Of a stretch of 64,000 bases of DNA, positions 1 through 38,732 are shown in pieces (the stretch's first letter is position 1; each line of letters begins with the position of its first letter). The stretch spans positions 36,463,496 through 36,527,495 of the forward strand of contig NC_043972.1 in assembly GCF_902148855.1 (NCBI RefSeq). Reading direction: 5' to 3'. Source of the DNA: Sphaeramia orbicularis. Lineage: Eukaryota; Chordata; Actinopteri; Kurtiformes; Apogonidae. Made by a program: the position numbers and the translations under genes. Below the pieces are notes generated by a model. That model saw nothing but the letters and a program-made list of their open reading frames with translations. It searched no databases and had not been told where the DNA came from.

Positions 1-157
1 TGTTGTGAGTCCAGGGAGCATGGACACTACAGTTCTACAGAGCTTTAGACCACAGCAACACGGCAGAGAAGTCTTAGTACTACTCCACCAGTAACTAAGT
101 GCAGCAATTTCAAGAAGTTGTGGAAAAGCTCCATTAATAGCAAATCTCTGTTGGTTA

Positions 158-159
<2 letters not shown>

Positions 160-218
<59 letters not shown>
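160..218. repeat. (CA)n microsatellite
   Basis: An almost pure CA dinucleotide run of close to 60 bases. The short open frames over it (Cys-Val or Thr-His repeats) are artefacts. Confidence 0.95.
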
Positions 219-219
<1 letters not shown>

Positions 220-1140
220 TTACAAGTTTTTAACAAAAAGTGTGATTTTTTTAAGTGTCAGAAAAATAGCAGTTACAGAGATGGAGAACAAATAGAGTAA
301 CACTGAAAAGGAGAGTAGAGAAGACTTCACACTGACAAAAACTGGGGTTAAAAAGTACAAAAGTTGACAAACATCAGAAAAAATGTAGAGCAATAAACTT
401 ACCCACAAGACATGGTGTGAAGTTAGTTGATGTTGATGTCAGAAATGATGCAGTGTGTCTTTGCCTCCAGACACAGTATAAGTCCGGTTACATCAGCAGC
501 CTGTTCACCTCTTGGTTCTTTCCAGCTTTCTCTGTGTTCCTCACTTAGACCCAACCTTGTTCCTGTTCAGCCTCCAACTTTGTTTCATGATCAGATATCA
601 GGCTTCATTACCAGCCAGGCTGATCCTCCCACCCTACAATTTACTCCAATTTTCTTAATTACTCAACTATCTACTAGAGAAAATATGCCTGTTCCTGTCT
701 CCTTCCCTACTCTTCCTCTCACAACCTTTCCAGTGTGTTTCTCCTGCTGATTTTCCACATCTCTTGGCGAATCAACATTTGCTTCCATGTAAATTTTACC
801 TTGTGTTTTGAAGCCTGCATGCAAAGCACATTATTCTGTTCATGCCAGTCATTTGTTTTTCAGTTACACTTTCCAAAGTCATTACCAATGCAGAGAATAA
901 GCCGTGGAATTCACCTATGATCTGGGCACATTTTGCTCTTAATATTGTAGGGCCTCATTGGTGAAAGAAGATTTTGCTTATAATTTCTGGAGATCACAAG
1001 AGTTCAGCCCTACTGTAACAGCTGCCCTAAACAAAATTACACCTTTGTGTACCAGCAGTTTTTGGTTTCCCAATAGTTTTTCTGGATATGTATATATTTT
1101 CACTTAAAAATTAATACAGACACACATACTTACATATATT

Positions 1141-1141
1141 A

Positions 1142-1187
<46 letters not shown>
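1141..1187. repeat. A19 followed by (TA)n
   Basis: Nineteen A residues run directly into a TA dinucleotide run, immediately left of the mariner-type MITE. Confidence 0.93.
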
Positions 1188-1195
<8 letters not shown>

Positions 1196-1196
<1 letters not shown>

Positions 1197-1420
1197 ACAG
1201 GGTGTCCCATAAGTCTCCATACATAGGAAAAATAAACATTTCTTGACATAAACCATTTTTATTTATATAATATGCTCTATATGACTGCCATTTTGCCGGG
1301 AACACATTTCAATGCGTGTCCTCCATTGCTGAAGAACTATAAAGAAGAAATACATGTTAGAACCATATATGTATGGAATGTATTATGTCTCCTATGTATG
1401 GAGACTTATGTGACACCCTC
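1196..1420. mobile_element. mariner/Tc1-type MITE with about 31-bp terminal inverted repeats
   Basis: The left end, from AGGGTGTCCCATAAGTCTCC onward, matches the reverse complement of the right end, which differs by a single base (CAC for CCC) over about 31 bases. TA dinucleotides flank both ends (1194-1195 and 1421-1422), as expected for Tc1/mariner insertion into TA. The interior of about 160 bp has no open frame, so it is non-autonomous. The two ends are nearly identical, which suggests a fairly young copy. The AT-rich and CA-rich flanks fit the target preference. Confidence 0.8.
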
Positions 1421-1426
1421 TAAATA

Positions 1427-1429
1427 CAT

Positions 1430-1460
<31 letters not shown>

Positions 1461-1477
1461 CACACACACACACACAA
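1427..1477. repeat. (AC)n microsatellite
   Basis: AC dinucleotide run with one G interruption, directly right of the MITE. Confidence 0.94.
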
Positions 1478-1941
1478 ACCTTAAAGAACTGTCAACCTTT
1501 TATTGTGGTCCATACAAACAAACAGCAATGATAAAAACAAGGTGATAATAATTACAATAATGTAAAATAATATAACAGACATTAAGAAATTAAATAAACT
1601 TAAGATTGCCATCATTGTCAAAATCTTCCTGTGCACCTAAAAGCAGTGGAGATATCGTTCATCTTTATTTCTGCAAACACAGGAGAGTTTCCAGGGAGAA
1701 AATCTGTGGTGCAGTGAGGAATGTCGAGGTGTTTGTTGGGGGGTGGGGGGTGGGCACTGACAGATCTCACTTGATAAACCAGGTGGGATGGAGGCAAGGA
1801 CGCAGGAAGAGGTAATAAGAAGTTCGACTGACTGGTAGAAAAGTGACAGTAACAGTCTCTCAGTGTCAGGGGCATTTTTTCTGCAGTAGAGACGCACATC
1901 TATATGCCCTGTGTTCTTTTACACACATACTGGAAAACAAC

Positions 1942-1964
1942 CACACACACACACACACACACAC
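1942..1964. repeat. (CA)n microsatellite
   Basis: Short pure CA run followed by a brief CT run, in the presumed chd4 3' UTR. Confidence 0.9.
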
Positions 1965-2537
1965 TCTCTCCACACACATCTACAGGTGAGGACATCAACG
2001 TTGAATGACATAAATGAAAAGTTGAAAATTTCACAATTTCCTAAATGAGAACAATAAAATCCCTTGAATTTGTTTTTTAATCCAAAAATTACTACAAAGC
2101 ACCAGTAAACTCCAAACATGCTGCTTTTTCTCATGTCTAGCCTCTTTAGCTTCGTGATACATATAATTACACACGTTTGACCCTGCTGTAAAGACGGAAT
2201 GGGACAGTCAAAGAGCTGCCCCGCAGTTCACTTATGACGACAGTGTTCAGGTTAGAGGAGTTAGATCTGAATCCCAGTGGAAGAGAGAGAACAGTTTCTA
2301 GACTGCAGCAGAAAAAGAAGTGATTCCTTCATTGGCTCCTGTCACACGTCTACAGTTTCCAGTCTTTTAATCCAACAGCCCAGCGGATACTCTTCTGAGT
2401 CCAAGGATGGTTGTGGGTGTAGAGCGAGGACTGACCAGACTGTGCTGTACATGGTGGTTGGGGGGGTCGTCTGCTACATGGTGGTGGGCTGAGGCCGTTG
2501 GTCCTCAGTCTGAGTGTGAAATGTGTGATTCCACCGG

Positions 2538-26761
<24,224 letters not shown>

Positions 26762-29700
26762 TTTCCCGGCGTTTTTATTTTATTTCTCACTGGTCGAATT
26801 AATCCCTCCTAAACCTTGCTCCTCGGTTGGCGAAGGAGGAGGGAAAATGACGTGGGACTGTTGGAGAATGGACCGGGGGTGTCCAGGAAGGGAGGGGGCG
26901 GAGGGTGCTGAAAATAAATATATAATAATAATAATGGCATTGGTTGGTGGCTAATCCTGCTCATTTATTTTTATTTACATATCAACTAATTATTCACTTG
27001 CGGACTCAAACAAGTTGGATAACAAGACTATGCACACTGACATTGTGTGTATTTTGATTTGCAGGTATACAACACAGGAGTGGATGAAGGAAAGTGTGGC
27101 ATCCATCGACCTTTTATGTGTGAGCCCAAAAATCGCACTGTCGAGTTAAAGACAATACATCAAAGAAAAGTTTAAGCATTGAAACCCTACCTTCACACAT
27201 TAGAAACTTACTGTAGTGTGTGTAGTCCCGGGTCGAGGTGTGCTCTCTCTCTCGGTGCAAGAATTAAAACAAGTCAGGCTGTTAGTAAGCTGATGTTGTT
27301 TTTAAATATTCATTCATTAAGTCCGGCTGAGGCAGTGATCAGCAAAATTCATAAAAGAGCCGTCAATGACCCAAAACACGTTGCACCGTCCCCCTTTTTT
27401 CTCTCCCCCAACCTCAGAGGCAGAGCTTAGCTAACATCCTCACAAACACACAAAGGGGGCAGACATCCCATAATAATCCCCCCCTCCCACACTCACACAG
27501 GACTCTGCATAGTTACCTCGCAACGGACAGACCATAATACTCAGCCTGCCCCCACCCCCTTCACCACGCGCGCGCACGCACGCACGTACACTACCACTCC
27601 TAGACATGCATGCACCAGGCTCATTGCATGCACACTCCTTCTCCTTTCCACTAGTAGTCCCAGCCCCTAGCAACCCCGTTGTCATGGTGACACCCCCTCC
27701 CGCTCTCGTCGACAGACCATAATACTCCAACAGCAGCATACATCCCATAATATACAACTCCTAAAAAGACAAGAAAGAAAAAAAAGACCAGTCACATGGT
27801 CTCCAGGGGAGCCCAAGTCCACTGGTGACAGACCATAATAATCAGCAAGTGCTCACCTGGGAATGAGCATGACTACGCCAAGAAGTCAGAAGACCCTCCA
27901 CTGTTGTGCCTGTGTGATGCACACACAGGTAGCTCACATTCCTGATGGAGTATGTGCGGGTCAAACAGGCCTGGTGAGCTTGTGCAACACTGGATGTGTG
28001 ATGGTGCTCCGTAATGTATCCCTGAAGTAGAAGCAAAGACACACTATTACAGCGTGTTCCATCATATATCTGTTTCATCGAGCAGCAAGATCTAGATCAA
28101 GTCATTCAAATTCAACACTGGCCAACAGGTATGCAAGAGTGAAGGGAAGTGCTCAGCATTGTGCCAGCTTCTCATCTGCTGCAGTGGGACGCAGGTCAAA
28201 AAGTTTCACTGAGAAACCAGATTGATTCATAAAAACGAACAAAATGACGCCTTCAAGCTTTGTTTGTTGCACAGTAAATAAGACTTATGATGCTGCACTC
28301 AAGAGACCCATTAAAAACAACACATATCAGGGGGAACATTTATTTTTTCAACAAGATTGCGAAGATGTGACACTTGAGGTTCTGAGCATGTGTCAGTTAG
28401 GAATGGCAAACATGCTGTCTTAAAGTCAAAGCACTAAAATAATAAATATCCATGGTATTCCTGCTGCATATTTCTGTGCTTTGTTTTTATGCTGGCACAC
28501 ATTTTGTTTCTATGCTGCTTTTGCTTATTTTTATAATGTAATAAATATATATATAAAAGTGGCTGCCAGATGATTTTGGCTCAGCAGGGTTTGTTTTGCT
28601 CTTACAGTTATTTTAAAGCAACAAGTCCTATTAGAACTATTGTAACTCACATAAGAGTTACAATGAGAAATTGAAGGCCACATGTGAATCCAGTCATGCT
28701 GCAAACAGTTATACACAGTGACAGATATTCAGCCATTTCATATACACATGTGCACAGGCACATATGCAGACGTGTGTCTCCAAACACACACCAACATGTG
28801 TAGCATCTCCCAAAACATCAGGTGTCAAGTAAGAACTGAATATGAAATTAACAGCCAAAGTTGCTATAAGTCAGTATTTTATTTTCGGATTACTGGTGTT
28901 TGAATGGGAATTGAATTGAAGCAGTACATGCTTATAGTTCACAGGGGAGCTACAATGTTGTTACAGTGTACGAGTAAGTAATGTTTTTTGCAAGTAAGAC
29001 CTTTTGGATGGTACATCGTTTGCTCTCAGGAGGCCAAAGATGTATCTGTGGACAATAAAAATGGTAATCAGCACTTCACACATCAGATTGTCTGTGGCTG
29101 ATAACACTGATTCCAATCATAACATGCTGGTCAAAAAGAGTCAAATTGTGAGCTCGGAGGCCCTCCACTGCCTCCTCTACTTCACTGGCTACTCTGCAAT
29201 TTTCTCCACTGTACAACAGCCTACATGCAGATTGCATAGCAACAAAGGCCTATGTCTGGCCGATGTCTGTTCCTATCGCTTGAATGCCCCTTGCACATGC
29301 ATGTATGCGCGTGCATTTGTGCTCACGTGCAGCCCCGTCACCAACACCTCCTCCTACTCCCTCAATCCCATATGCAAAGCTATGCTCGCACCTCACACGC
29401 ACTGCAAAACCCCAACCCCACTATCATTCCATAATATTCATGGGTCGTCCATTCCCTTTGCCCCCTCCCCCCATGTGCACACAGCTCACCGCTTGCTCTG
29501 CCACCCCCACTTCCCTGCCTGACAACACTGCCGCCATCCCATAATATTCATGCACACGCTCCGCACACATTCATACACAGAAGTGCATTCATCTCTTTGT
29601 TGGCAGAGATGCCTGAGCAATGTGAGCGTGCTCATGCACAGCAGTCGTGTTTCTGTCCAATATGATTATTCCAGCCGTTCTCAGATTGGCGAGGCAGGTA

Positions 29701-32344
29701 GCCCTCAAACACATGAAAGTAACCAACAAAATGAGAAGGGTGAAAAAGGTGATGGGTCACATTTGTGTTTCATCATGACCTTGGAGTTAATTCGTTCACA
29801 AGTGTCCAGAGTCACCCTAAAACAGCACCACCAGCCCATGTAAGCATCAGTGGACAAAGTAAAATCAGTTTAGAGCACGCCACCTCACAGTGTCTCAAAG
29901 TCTGCTGCTGCCTCCCACTATAACTATGAGGGAATGCGAGTCATGTCTACGTATATGTCATCCTGAAGCTTTAACAAGCATCTCTTTAGGCTCTGCAACC
30001 TGGCTACAGTCAATCAGTACTGGACCATTTCAGCATGATAAAATGTTCACAAATGGACAAAAGATAAAGATAAAAAAAAGAGGGCAAGTTATTTACGAGA
30101 GAAGGGTGAAGGGATGAGCATAACAGAGGCGCCGGACATGACAGTGGCCACCTCATCACCATGGCGTTGCTGTGGGAGACAGCGGAAGACGTCACTTGAA
30201 GAAACAGGGGACACAAAGGAGGAATACGACATGAGAAGGACTAAAAAAGGAGGGAAGGGGGCCTAACAAGAAACCTGTCTTTGCTGATTGAGACAGAGGA
30301 AAGTGTGTGTGTGGGTGGGTGGATGGGGTACCCATTTACTCAAGTACCAAGTGTCAGAGGGTTCAGGTAAATGGGCCACCGAAGCCTGGTCGGGGGGACT
30401 TGTAAATGTTTGGTTTCCAGTGCCACACTGACTCATCTGATTCAACAAATGAGCAGTAAATAAGTTTCATCAAATGTGAAACAGGAAAATAAAACAATAA
30501 GTATAGGTGCAGCCCCTCTCTGACATCTAATAAAACAGTATTATGAAGTCCTATTGATACTATTCTTCGATGTGTGGGAGAATTTGTGCCATGTTATATC
30601 ATGACAGAAATGAGTAAAAACAACTATGGACATCCTTTTAAAATGCATTTTGATAGTGTAATAAAACAGTGCAAATAAACTGACGTGAATAAAAACGACT
30701 GTTGATATGGTGAAAGTGTAGTGCTGCATATGGTTCAATGCTTCAATAGTGTAGAAAGATCATTTCTAGGTTATCCTAAATACTGAATGATACAATTAAC
30801 TTGTTTTCAATTTTATATTACAGAAACCTGCTTTGTTATTCTTTACTACTTTTTCCTAACCTCAGTTTAACACCCGTGTCTATCCTCGAACCCTCCTCCT
30901 CCTCTTCCTCCCACCTCGTGATTTATTTGCCTCAGTTCCAATATTTGTCGGCAGTGTGTTTTCTGCCCCTTGTCTAAATGTCACCCCTTCTTCTAAGACA
31001 ATATAGAGAGAGGGAGAGAGGGAGAATGAGAGGGCAAATGCAGGGGAGATAGAGGAAGGGGAGGGGTGAACTCGTAAAAAGAGCAACAAAGTTTGGGAAA
31101 ATTAAACATTAGGTAAGACACTTTCTCACATACATATACATATACATGAAAACAGAAGTGCCGTGTCATACTTTGTGATGGTACGATTTAGCAGGACACA
31201 GCAGGGTACAATATTTCTGCAGAAACTTTAATTAGAGCATTGAAGCATTAAAGTTTCTCACTGTAAAAGCACCTCACACATCAACAACAGAAATACACAC
31301 ATAAACAAATATATAATAATTTCAAGGAGTTTATTAACAAACCAGACACCAATTTTACCTCCAATGCAAACGATCATGAAAGAACAAACACTTAAACTTT
31401 TAAAACATACACACAATATTCAATAAACTTCTTTTTCCCCAAAGCCCCCTCCCTCCCTCTGCATCACTCCACACCCAGGATCACGCCTGTCCCCTCTCTC
31501 CCACCCTCACTCTGTACCTCCTTTATAACCCATCACTCCCATCTTGCTGCTCTCACTTGTTCTCGCTGTTTCAACCTTTCAACCTGAAATGGACTATGTT
31601 TTTCTGGGATGGAACCGAGGACTGAAGTTGCTGACACAATGCCAATGAGTTCTTTTGCAAAAAAAGAAAAAATATAAGGGTTCTGGATTTTAACTTTTGT
31701 TATTTCTGGGGTAAATTTGCCTAATTTGTTCAATTAAATTGGATAACGGGACCTATTTTTAATAAGTATCGCAGTTTGTAAAACATTCCTGTGAGCATGC
31801 TTCTGCTGTCAGCAGAAAGTTGGAGACTGGCTGCTCTACGGAGAAAACTGATGAAGAAATTTACTGAATAAAATCTGGATAAAAACTGACTTTGATCAAC
31901 GCTGTATCAAAAGGAAGGACTGGTAAGAACTAATGTTTCTGCTGCAAGTGGAGGGCAGTTAGACATTATTGTCAGGAATACAAATATTTTATACTGATGA
32001 TATATTACAGTAACTTTGACAAATATATTTTCATGCATTCATGTCTAATTTGAGTAGTGAATTTTTACTGCGCCTTGTAAAATTGCAAAAACATGCTCAT
32101 ATAAGGTTAATATTACATTATGATGAAAGGAGTATGCACTTGATGGCTATTAAAATGGATGATCTGTGACCTGTTAATTTCATGACTACAGATATGTGGG
32201 GATCATCCCCAGAATCTGGACCAGAAACTTAAACCAACTCTACATCATACAGACGGACAGGGCACTACAGCTGTGGAGACGGGCAGCGTGCTGTCCAACA
32301 AACCAGCCTGACGCACGGAGACGGACGGACAGACAGACAGTCTG
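26762..32344. promoter_or_regulatory. head-to-head spacer between chd4 and wnt4b
   Basis: The 5.6-kb spacer between divergent starts contains the chd4 5' UTR and promoter next to 26762 and the wnt4b leader on the right. No coding exon was recognised. The 172-codon plus-strand frame at 29004-29522 looks accidental. Features seen are GC-richer sequence with GCGCGCGCAC near 27568, seven copies of CCATAATA (27468-29546), and a purine-rich patch around 31005-31075. Enhancers are plausible but unproven. Confidence 0.5.
27468..29546 (+). promoter_or_regulatory. dispersed cluster of seven CCATAATA motifs
   Basis: Exact octamers start at 27468, 27532, 27717, 27745, 27833, 29429 and 29539. Extended forms recur: GACAGACCATAATA at about 27711 and 27827 (and GGACAGACCATAATA at about 27525), CATCCCATAATA three times, and CCATAATATTCATG twice (29429, 29539). 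All are on the plus strand. The cluster lies upstream of wnt4b and chd4. The binding factor is unknown. Confidence 0.5.
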
Positions 32345-32430
32345 ATGCCAACTGTCTCCACTGTCAATCTAACGGCACCACTCCTCCTGTTGCTATGGGT
32401 AACCCACCCTACCATGGCAACCAACTGGCT
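31840..32430 (+). other. wnt4b: wnt4b leader: noncoding exon and start-codon exon
   Basis: A strong donor (ACTG then GTAAGA) at 31922/31923 and an acceptor (CTACAG) before 32192 suggest a noncoding first exon ending at 31922. The second exon would be 32192-32430, holding about 150 nt of 5' UTR and the start ATG at 32345. The transcription start is not determined. Confidence 0.5.
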
Positions 32431-35142
32431 GTAAGTCTAGCGTGCAGGGGAAGAAGAGAAAGAGGGAGTTTGTTTGTCATGCTATAACTTTTAAAAGATG
32501 GTGACATGTCTCTAAATCTCTTTCAGTTGCTCCCCTCTCTTTCTTTGTCTGGCTCCTGGTGACCTTTTCTCTTTTCTTGTTCTCCGCCTTCACTGTGGCT
32601 TCTCTGTCGTCTTTGCCTTGTCGTCCCTTGTTTCCATCCTCTCTAAAACTCTGGTCATCATCACCTCTTCATCCTTTTTTGCACCTTCTTGTCTCTTCTT
32701 CCTTTTCAACTCCATGCCTCTTCTTAATTATGCATCCTCCCTTTTACCCTTTGCCCATTCATTTCTTGTCCAAAACCAACTCACTATGCCAATTGCCACC
32801 TTTTTGCCCCAGCTCACTAGCGAGGCTTCCTCGCTCCAGGCCTGTGTCCGGTGCTGCCCCATGTGCGCGGCTGAGGGGGCTGACCCCAGGGCAGGTGGGA
32901 GTGTGCAGGGCGCGGGGGGAGGTCATGGAGTCTGTACGCAAGGCAGCCGAGATGGTCATAGAAGAGGTATGATCAGAGATTCAGGGCAGTGATGTGCAGA
33001 CTCACCATCACTCTTCCAGTGTCTTTTGCTTCCCAGTACACAGAAATGTCATGTGATATTATAATTATTACCAGTGTGTGGAGTTGACACATTTTACAAA
33101 AGAGCCCCACACAGTCTTTCTGTTGTGATCTGTGTGTGTCACAGTGCCAGCACCAGTTCAGGAATCGTCGCTGGAACTGTTCAACCACCCCACGAGGGAT
33201 CAATGTATTTGGCAGAGTTATGAACCAAGGTACAGTCATTACTGATGCAGTTCCACGGAGAAATACCCCGAACATTTGTCTTCACTTTGTATTGTGCTGT
33301 ATTTTTAATTCAGGCACTCGTGAGGCAGCCTTTGTGCATGCTTTGTCCTCGGCAGCCGTGGCAGTGGCTGTGACCCGAGCCTGCACCCGCGGGGAGCTGG
33401 AGAGGTGTGGCTGTGACAGGAAGGTCAGGGGGGTCAGCCCTGAGGGTGAGCTCTGACATGAACATGCAAATCCACACTGAAACGTACAAAGAATTAAAGC
33501 TGGTATACTGTTGTCTGCTGTAACATCCCAGCAAGTGTATACATACCAGGCACTGATGTCACAGAAGATATTTTCTTCATTAGCTGTTACAAACAAAACA
33601 ATACACAGCGGTTGTGAGCACTAGTTTGTATAATCTATTCAATTCAAAATCCAATGAGTGAAGCCATTTGATTCACTGAACATGCTCAACGTTCAAAACT
33701 TCTCTACACCAAAATTGTCTGAGTCTGTGATATTGTCTGCATTCACAGTCTACATTGTCTGCCTGTGCAGGTTTCCAGTGGTCAGGGTGCAGTGACAACC
33801 TGTCCTATGGTGTGGCTTTCTCCCAGACCTTTGTGGATGAACCGGAACGAGCCAAGGGGCTGTCAGCTGGGCGGCCGCTTATGAACCTCCATAACAACGA
33901 GGCTGGTCGAAAGGTTGGTTTGTGACACAGCGCATTTATCAAATCTGTTTATTTTTAACTTAATCTGCATATCTGAGTAACTTGTTTCCTTCTCTGCCAA
34001 AGGCCATCCTTCACAACATGCAGGTGGAGTGTAAGTGTCATGGCGTCTCTGGCTCCTGTGAATTAAGGACCTGCTGGAAGGTCATGCCTCCATTCAGGCG
34101 TGTTGGCGTTGTGCTCAAGGAACGCTTTGATGGAGCCACAGAGGTAGAAATAGAGCCACAATCACAATTATCACACAGAATGAAAACTAAGATGCATTAA
34201 AACATATTTTCCTCAACTGTTGTAAAAATAAAAATGATCATTATGTTATTAAATCTATTCAGAATTTTCAATATTTTGAAAACCATTTTCAATTGAACTG
34301 CAGGCAAAATCAGCAAAAATTTCCCACAATGTTAATTCTTCATGATGTACAATAATAGAGAAGTTTCACACAATATGCTGTTTCATTAAAAATGGAACAT
34401 CTTTTCATCCTACCATTTTCATCTTCTAAAAATCAAAGCTTTCTTCATAACTGAAAAAATAAAACCAATGCTTAAGCTACATAAAAGTTAAACTAAGATT
34501 ATTCTGTTCCTTGCAATTAAAGTAGTTATGCTCTTGTAAAACTAACTAAAGTGAAATTAAAAAACAAACTAAAAATAAGATCAAACTTCCCAAACTGCAA
34601 GAACTCTGATCAGAAGACACACATTAATGCAGCTACTTAAAAGACATCTTAAAACTTCCTCATGAAACTCTTAAAATATGTCGAATATGACTTTCAGCTT
34701 CACTTTGTCTCCTCTTAGGTTCGTCTGACACGTATTGGCTCAAGGACAGCCTTGCTCCCCCGTGACCCTCAGGTCAAACCCCCTGCTGCCAGGGACCTTG
34801 TCTACCTTGCACCCTCTCCAGATTTCTGTCATCTTGACCCTGATAATGGTATCCCTGGGACGGCTGGTAGGAGATGTAATGGTAAGAACATAAACACAAA
34901 CAATCTAATTTATTGATTAAAAATAAATAGCAACTTCTAAAATGGTTTCGCTGTCTTGGAACTGCATCATAGGAACCTCTCGGCTGGCACCAGACGGCTG
35001 TGAGCTGGTGTGCTGTGGACCTGGGTACAGAGCGGGCCGGGCTGAGGTAGTTCAACGCTGTTCCTGCAAGTTCTCCTGGTGTTGCTCAGTCCGCTGCCAG
35101 CAGTGCAAGAACACAGTCACTATTCACACCTGCAGAGTGTAG
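32345..35142 (+). CDS. wnt4b: wnt4b, secreted Wnt ligand (8 coding exons, 357 aa)
   Basis: Exons: 32345-32430, 32813-32966, 33145-33229, 33314-33445, 33771-33913, 34003-34143, 34719-34881, 34973-35142. All phases agree. The N-terminus is a signal peptide ([20 protein letters not shown]) followed by TNWLSLARL, matching Wnt4 NWLYLAKL. Hallmarks are [14 protein letters not shown], the lipid-attachment region [15 protein letters not shown] with its acylated Ser, [20 protein letters not shown], and the Cys-rich end [16 protein letters not shown]. Length fits Wnt4 (351 aa in human). It diverges enough from Wnt4 (for example [16 protein letters not shown]) to be the fish wnt4b paralogue. It acts as an extracellular ligand for Frizzled receptors. 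The neighbouring cdc42 copy mirrors the human WNT4-CDC42 pair. It shares the spacer at 26762-32344 with chd4. Confidence 0.92.
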
Positions 35143-35670
35143 ATGGCCCAAGCAAGACCCATCTGATCATAGAAATACTGAAACAATCCACCAGAGGGAT
35201 ACAAGCAACACAGACAATGACACGTTTCTTCACATCTTTAGCTCTAGATTCTGACCAAAAAGTAAGATTTATTTACAAATTCTGATCCCAGAGCAGCGAA
35301 TCCACAAAAATAAAAAGTAAGATTTAAGTTCTCTTTAACTGATGTAACACTGCAATTCACAATACAGAGATAAACAAGGGCAGGCACAGACACGCACGCA
35401 CACTTGAATGCATGAACACACTCACATCCCACAACAGATAATCTGACACTGAGCTGACAAAGCTTTTACAGCTGAACTTAACCAGAACTAACAGGAAAAC
35501 ACTACAGCACTCTTTTCTTTTATGCAAACTATTTGATTTGTGTCATAGACTAGTAGGTCTGTGTATGTGTACATTTACTCTATTTATGTCTTCTTCTTCT
35601 CTCTCTTGGTTTATTTATTTGTATATCTGAGTCTATGCTTCACTTCACTTTTTGGCAGCAACATCTTAAA

Positions 35671-35710
<40 letters not shown>

Positions 35711-37192
35711 TACTATTACTACTGACACCAGTGTCTGTCTTGTGCTTTGTCCCTCATCCTCATGGGAATCTTTTCTGTATGTTTCTGCACATGCAGTGCT
35801 TTTAGGTCTGTTCAAGACATCTAATAAATATAGTAGTTTTATTGAAAGTAACAATAGAAGTGTTTCTTGTTTTATTGACCGGAAATTCCTCAGATATTGT
35901 TACACTTGAAATTCATAAAATAAATGAAAAATGGAAGAGGAACCCTCTGGAATTTTCACAGGTGGCTCAAAAAGTGTTTTGACGGTGTTTTCATCTAGAT
36001 GCAAACAAATATGCACAGTTTTTCTAGACTTTATTTTGGATATAACATTTATTTCATCTTATTTTTTCCTTTTGGGATCAGCCTCAACCATCTAATCCAA
36101 CCCTCACTGCAGTCTCTTGTTTTTTTGTTTTTTTTTTCCAGGATAGAATAAGACTCCACATAATACTTTAACTGTACCCAGCTTAAATGTTCTTATATTT
36201 GTAGTGCATGTGGCATTGTTCCTCAAGCAATCAAGACAACTAGCACTTGCTCTGTAATTTAAACCATTTTATTACAAATATTCTGTGATTACAAACACCC
36301 AGAATTTTCCTAGCAACAGTTGTCATCTCAATCTCTATCAAGATGAAGATCTATTCAAAAATATTACAGCTGAATTTGTTATATTATCAATCACTCAAGG
36401 TTGGTAGTCTAGCAATAAAAAAAAATCTGAATAAAATAAAAAGTCAAGTTTCAAAATGAATAACTGCTAAAATTTCCCAAAACAAAGTCACAGAATTAAT
36501 ACAATATACACAAAAGAGGAATAAAATATAAATTCGTAAGTCACTTGGAGAAAGGACATTGGTGAAAATGCATTTGGCCTCTCTAAATTCACCGGGGAGT
36601 TGGCAGAGAGAACTACAGACAGATACTTTTGCTTGGAGTGACAATAAATCTCATTAAGCTTTCATTATTTAGTTCAAAAAGGTCAGAAAAGAAAGCAAAG
36701 AAAGTACCACTTAACATTAAGTTGCCCCATTAAATGTGTAACCAATCACAGTTTGATAAAAAACTTAATGTTAAATGTAACTGTATCCAAATTGCTCTTT
36801 TAATTCTAATGAAGTCTGAGCCTGATAATAAAGGCCACAAAGGAGTTGCGAGTTAAACACAGGAGGCCACAGGTAACTGAAAATAAAAAGAAGAGGGAGC
36901 AAAAGTGATAGGCAGGGGGGGCCCGCCCCACCTTGATACTTGTAGAGAACACTGCAGTTTTTAAAAGCTTTCAGAAAAGGAGTTTTCTGCATTTATTGCA
37001 TGCCGAGGATCTGCTTCCTCAGCCTCTTTAATTTTATTGTGAAGGCACAATCAGTGTACACATTATTAGATCAACGGCACTGTACCTCCCTCCTCCTTTT
37101 GTTTTGTCCGTTTTTTCTAATGGCCGTTGATTGATCTTTGTGACATTTCGATTCACCCCACCTGTTCCATACATCTGAGCGTTGTTGTTCAT
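35143..37192. other. tail-to-tail spacer: wnt4b and cdc42-like 3' UTRs
   Basis: The span between the two convergent stops has no coding sequence. A plus-strand AATAAA at 35823-35828 is a candidate wnt4b polyadenylation signal. On the minus strand candidate AATAAA hexamers near 36028 and 36268 could serve the cdc42-like gene. A 35-base A run (35673-35707) lies in the wnt4b 3' region. Confidence 0.5.
35673..35707 (+). repeat. A35 homopolymer
   Basis: Uninterrupted run of 35 A residues, 530 bases after the wnt4b stop. Confidence 0.93.

Positions 37193-38732
<1,540 letters not shown>

Larger units (their letters stand above)
1..2537. other. chd4 3' UTR and downstream noncoding sequence
   Basis: No coding sequence was recognised. 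The part next to the chd4 stop is presumably its 3' UTR. Minus-strand AATAAA hexamers occur near 1663-1668 and 1499-1504, but none is proven. The stretch also holds three CA/AC microsatellites, an A19 plus TA run and one mariner-type MITE, annotated separately. Confidence 0.5.

Noticed and set aside
45-300. Open frames of Cys-Val and Thr-His repeats
   Set aside because: Artefacts of the CA microsatellite at 160-218.
29004-29522. 172-codon plus-strand frame in the chd4-wnt4b spacer
   Set aside because: Composition (Pro/His/Ser/Cys-rich, CA-derived) and lack of any recognisable domain or splice context suggest chance.
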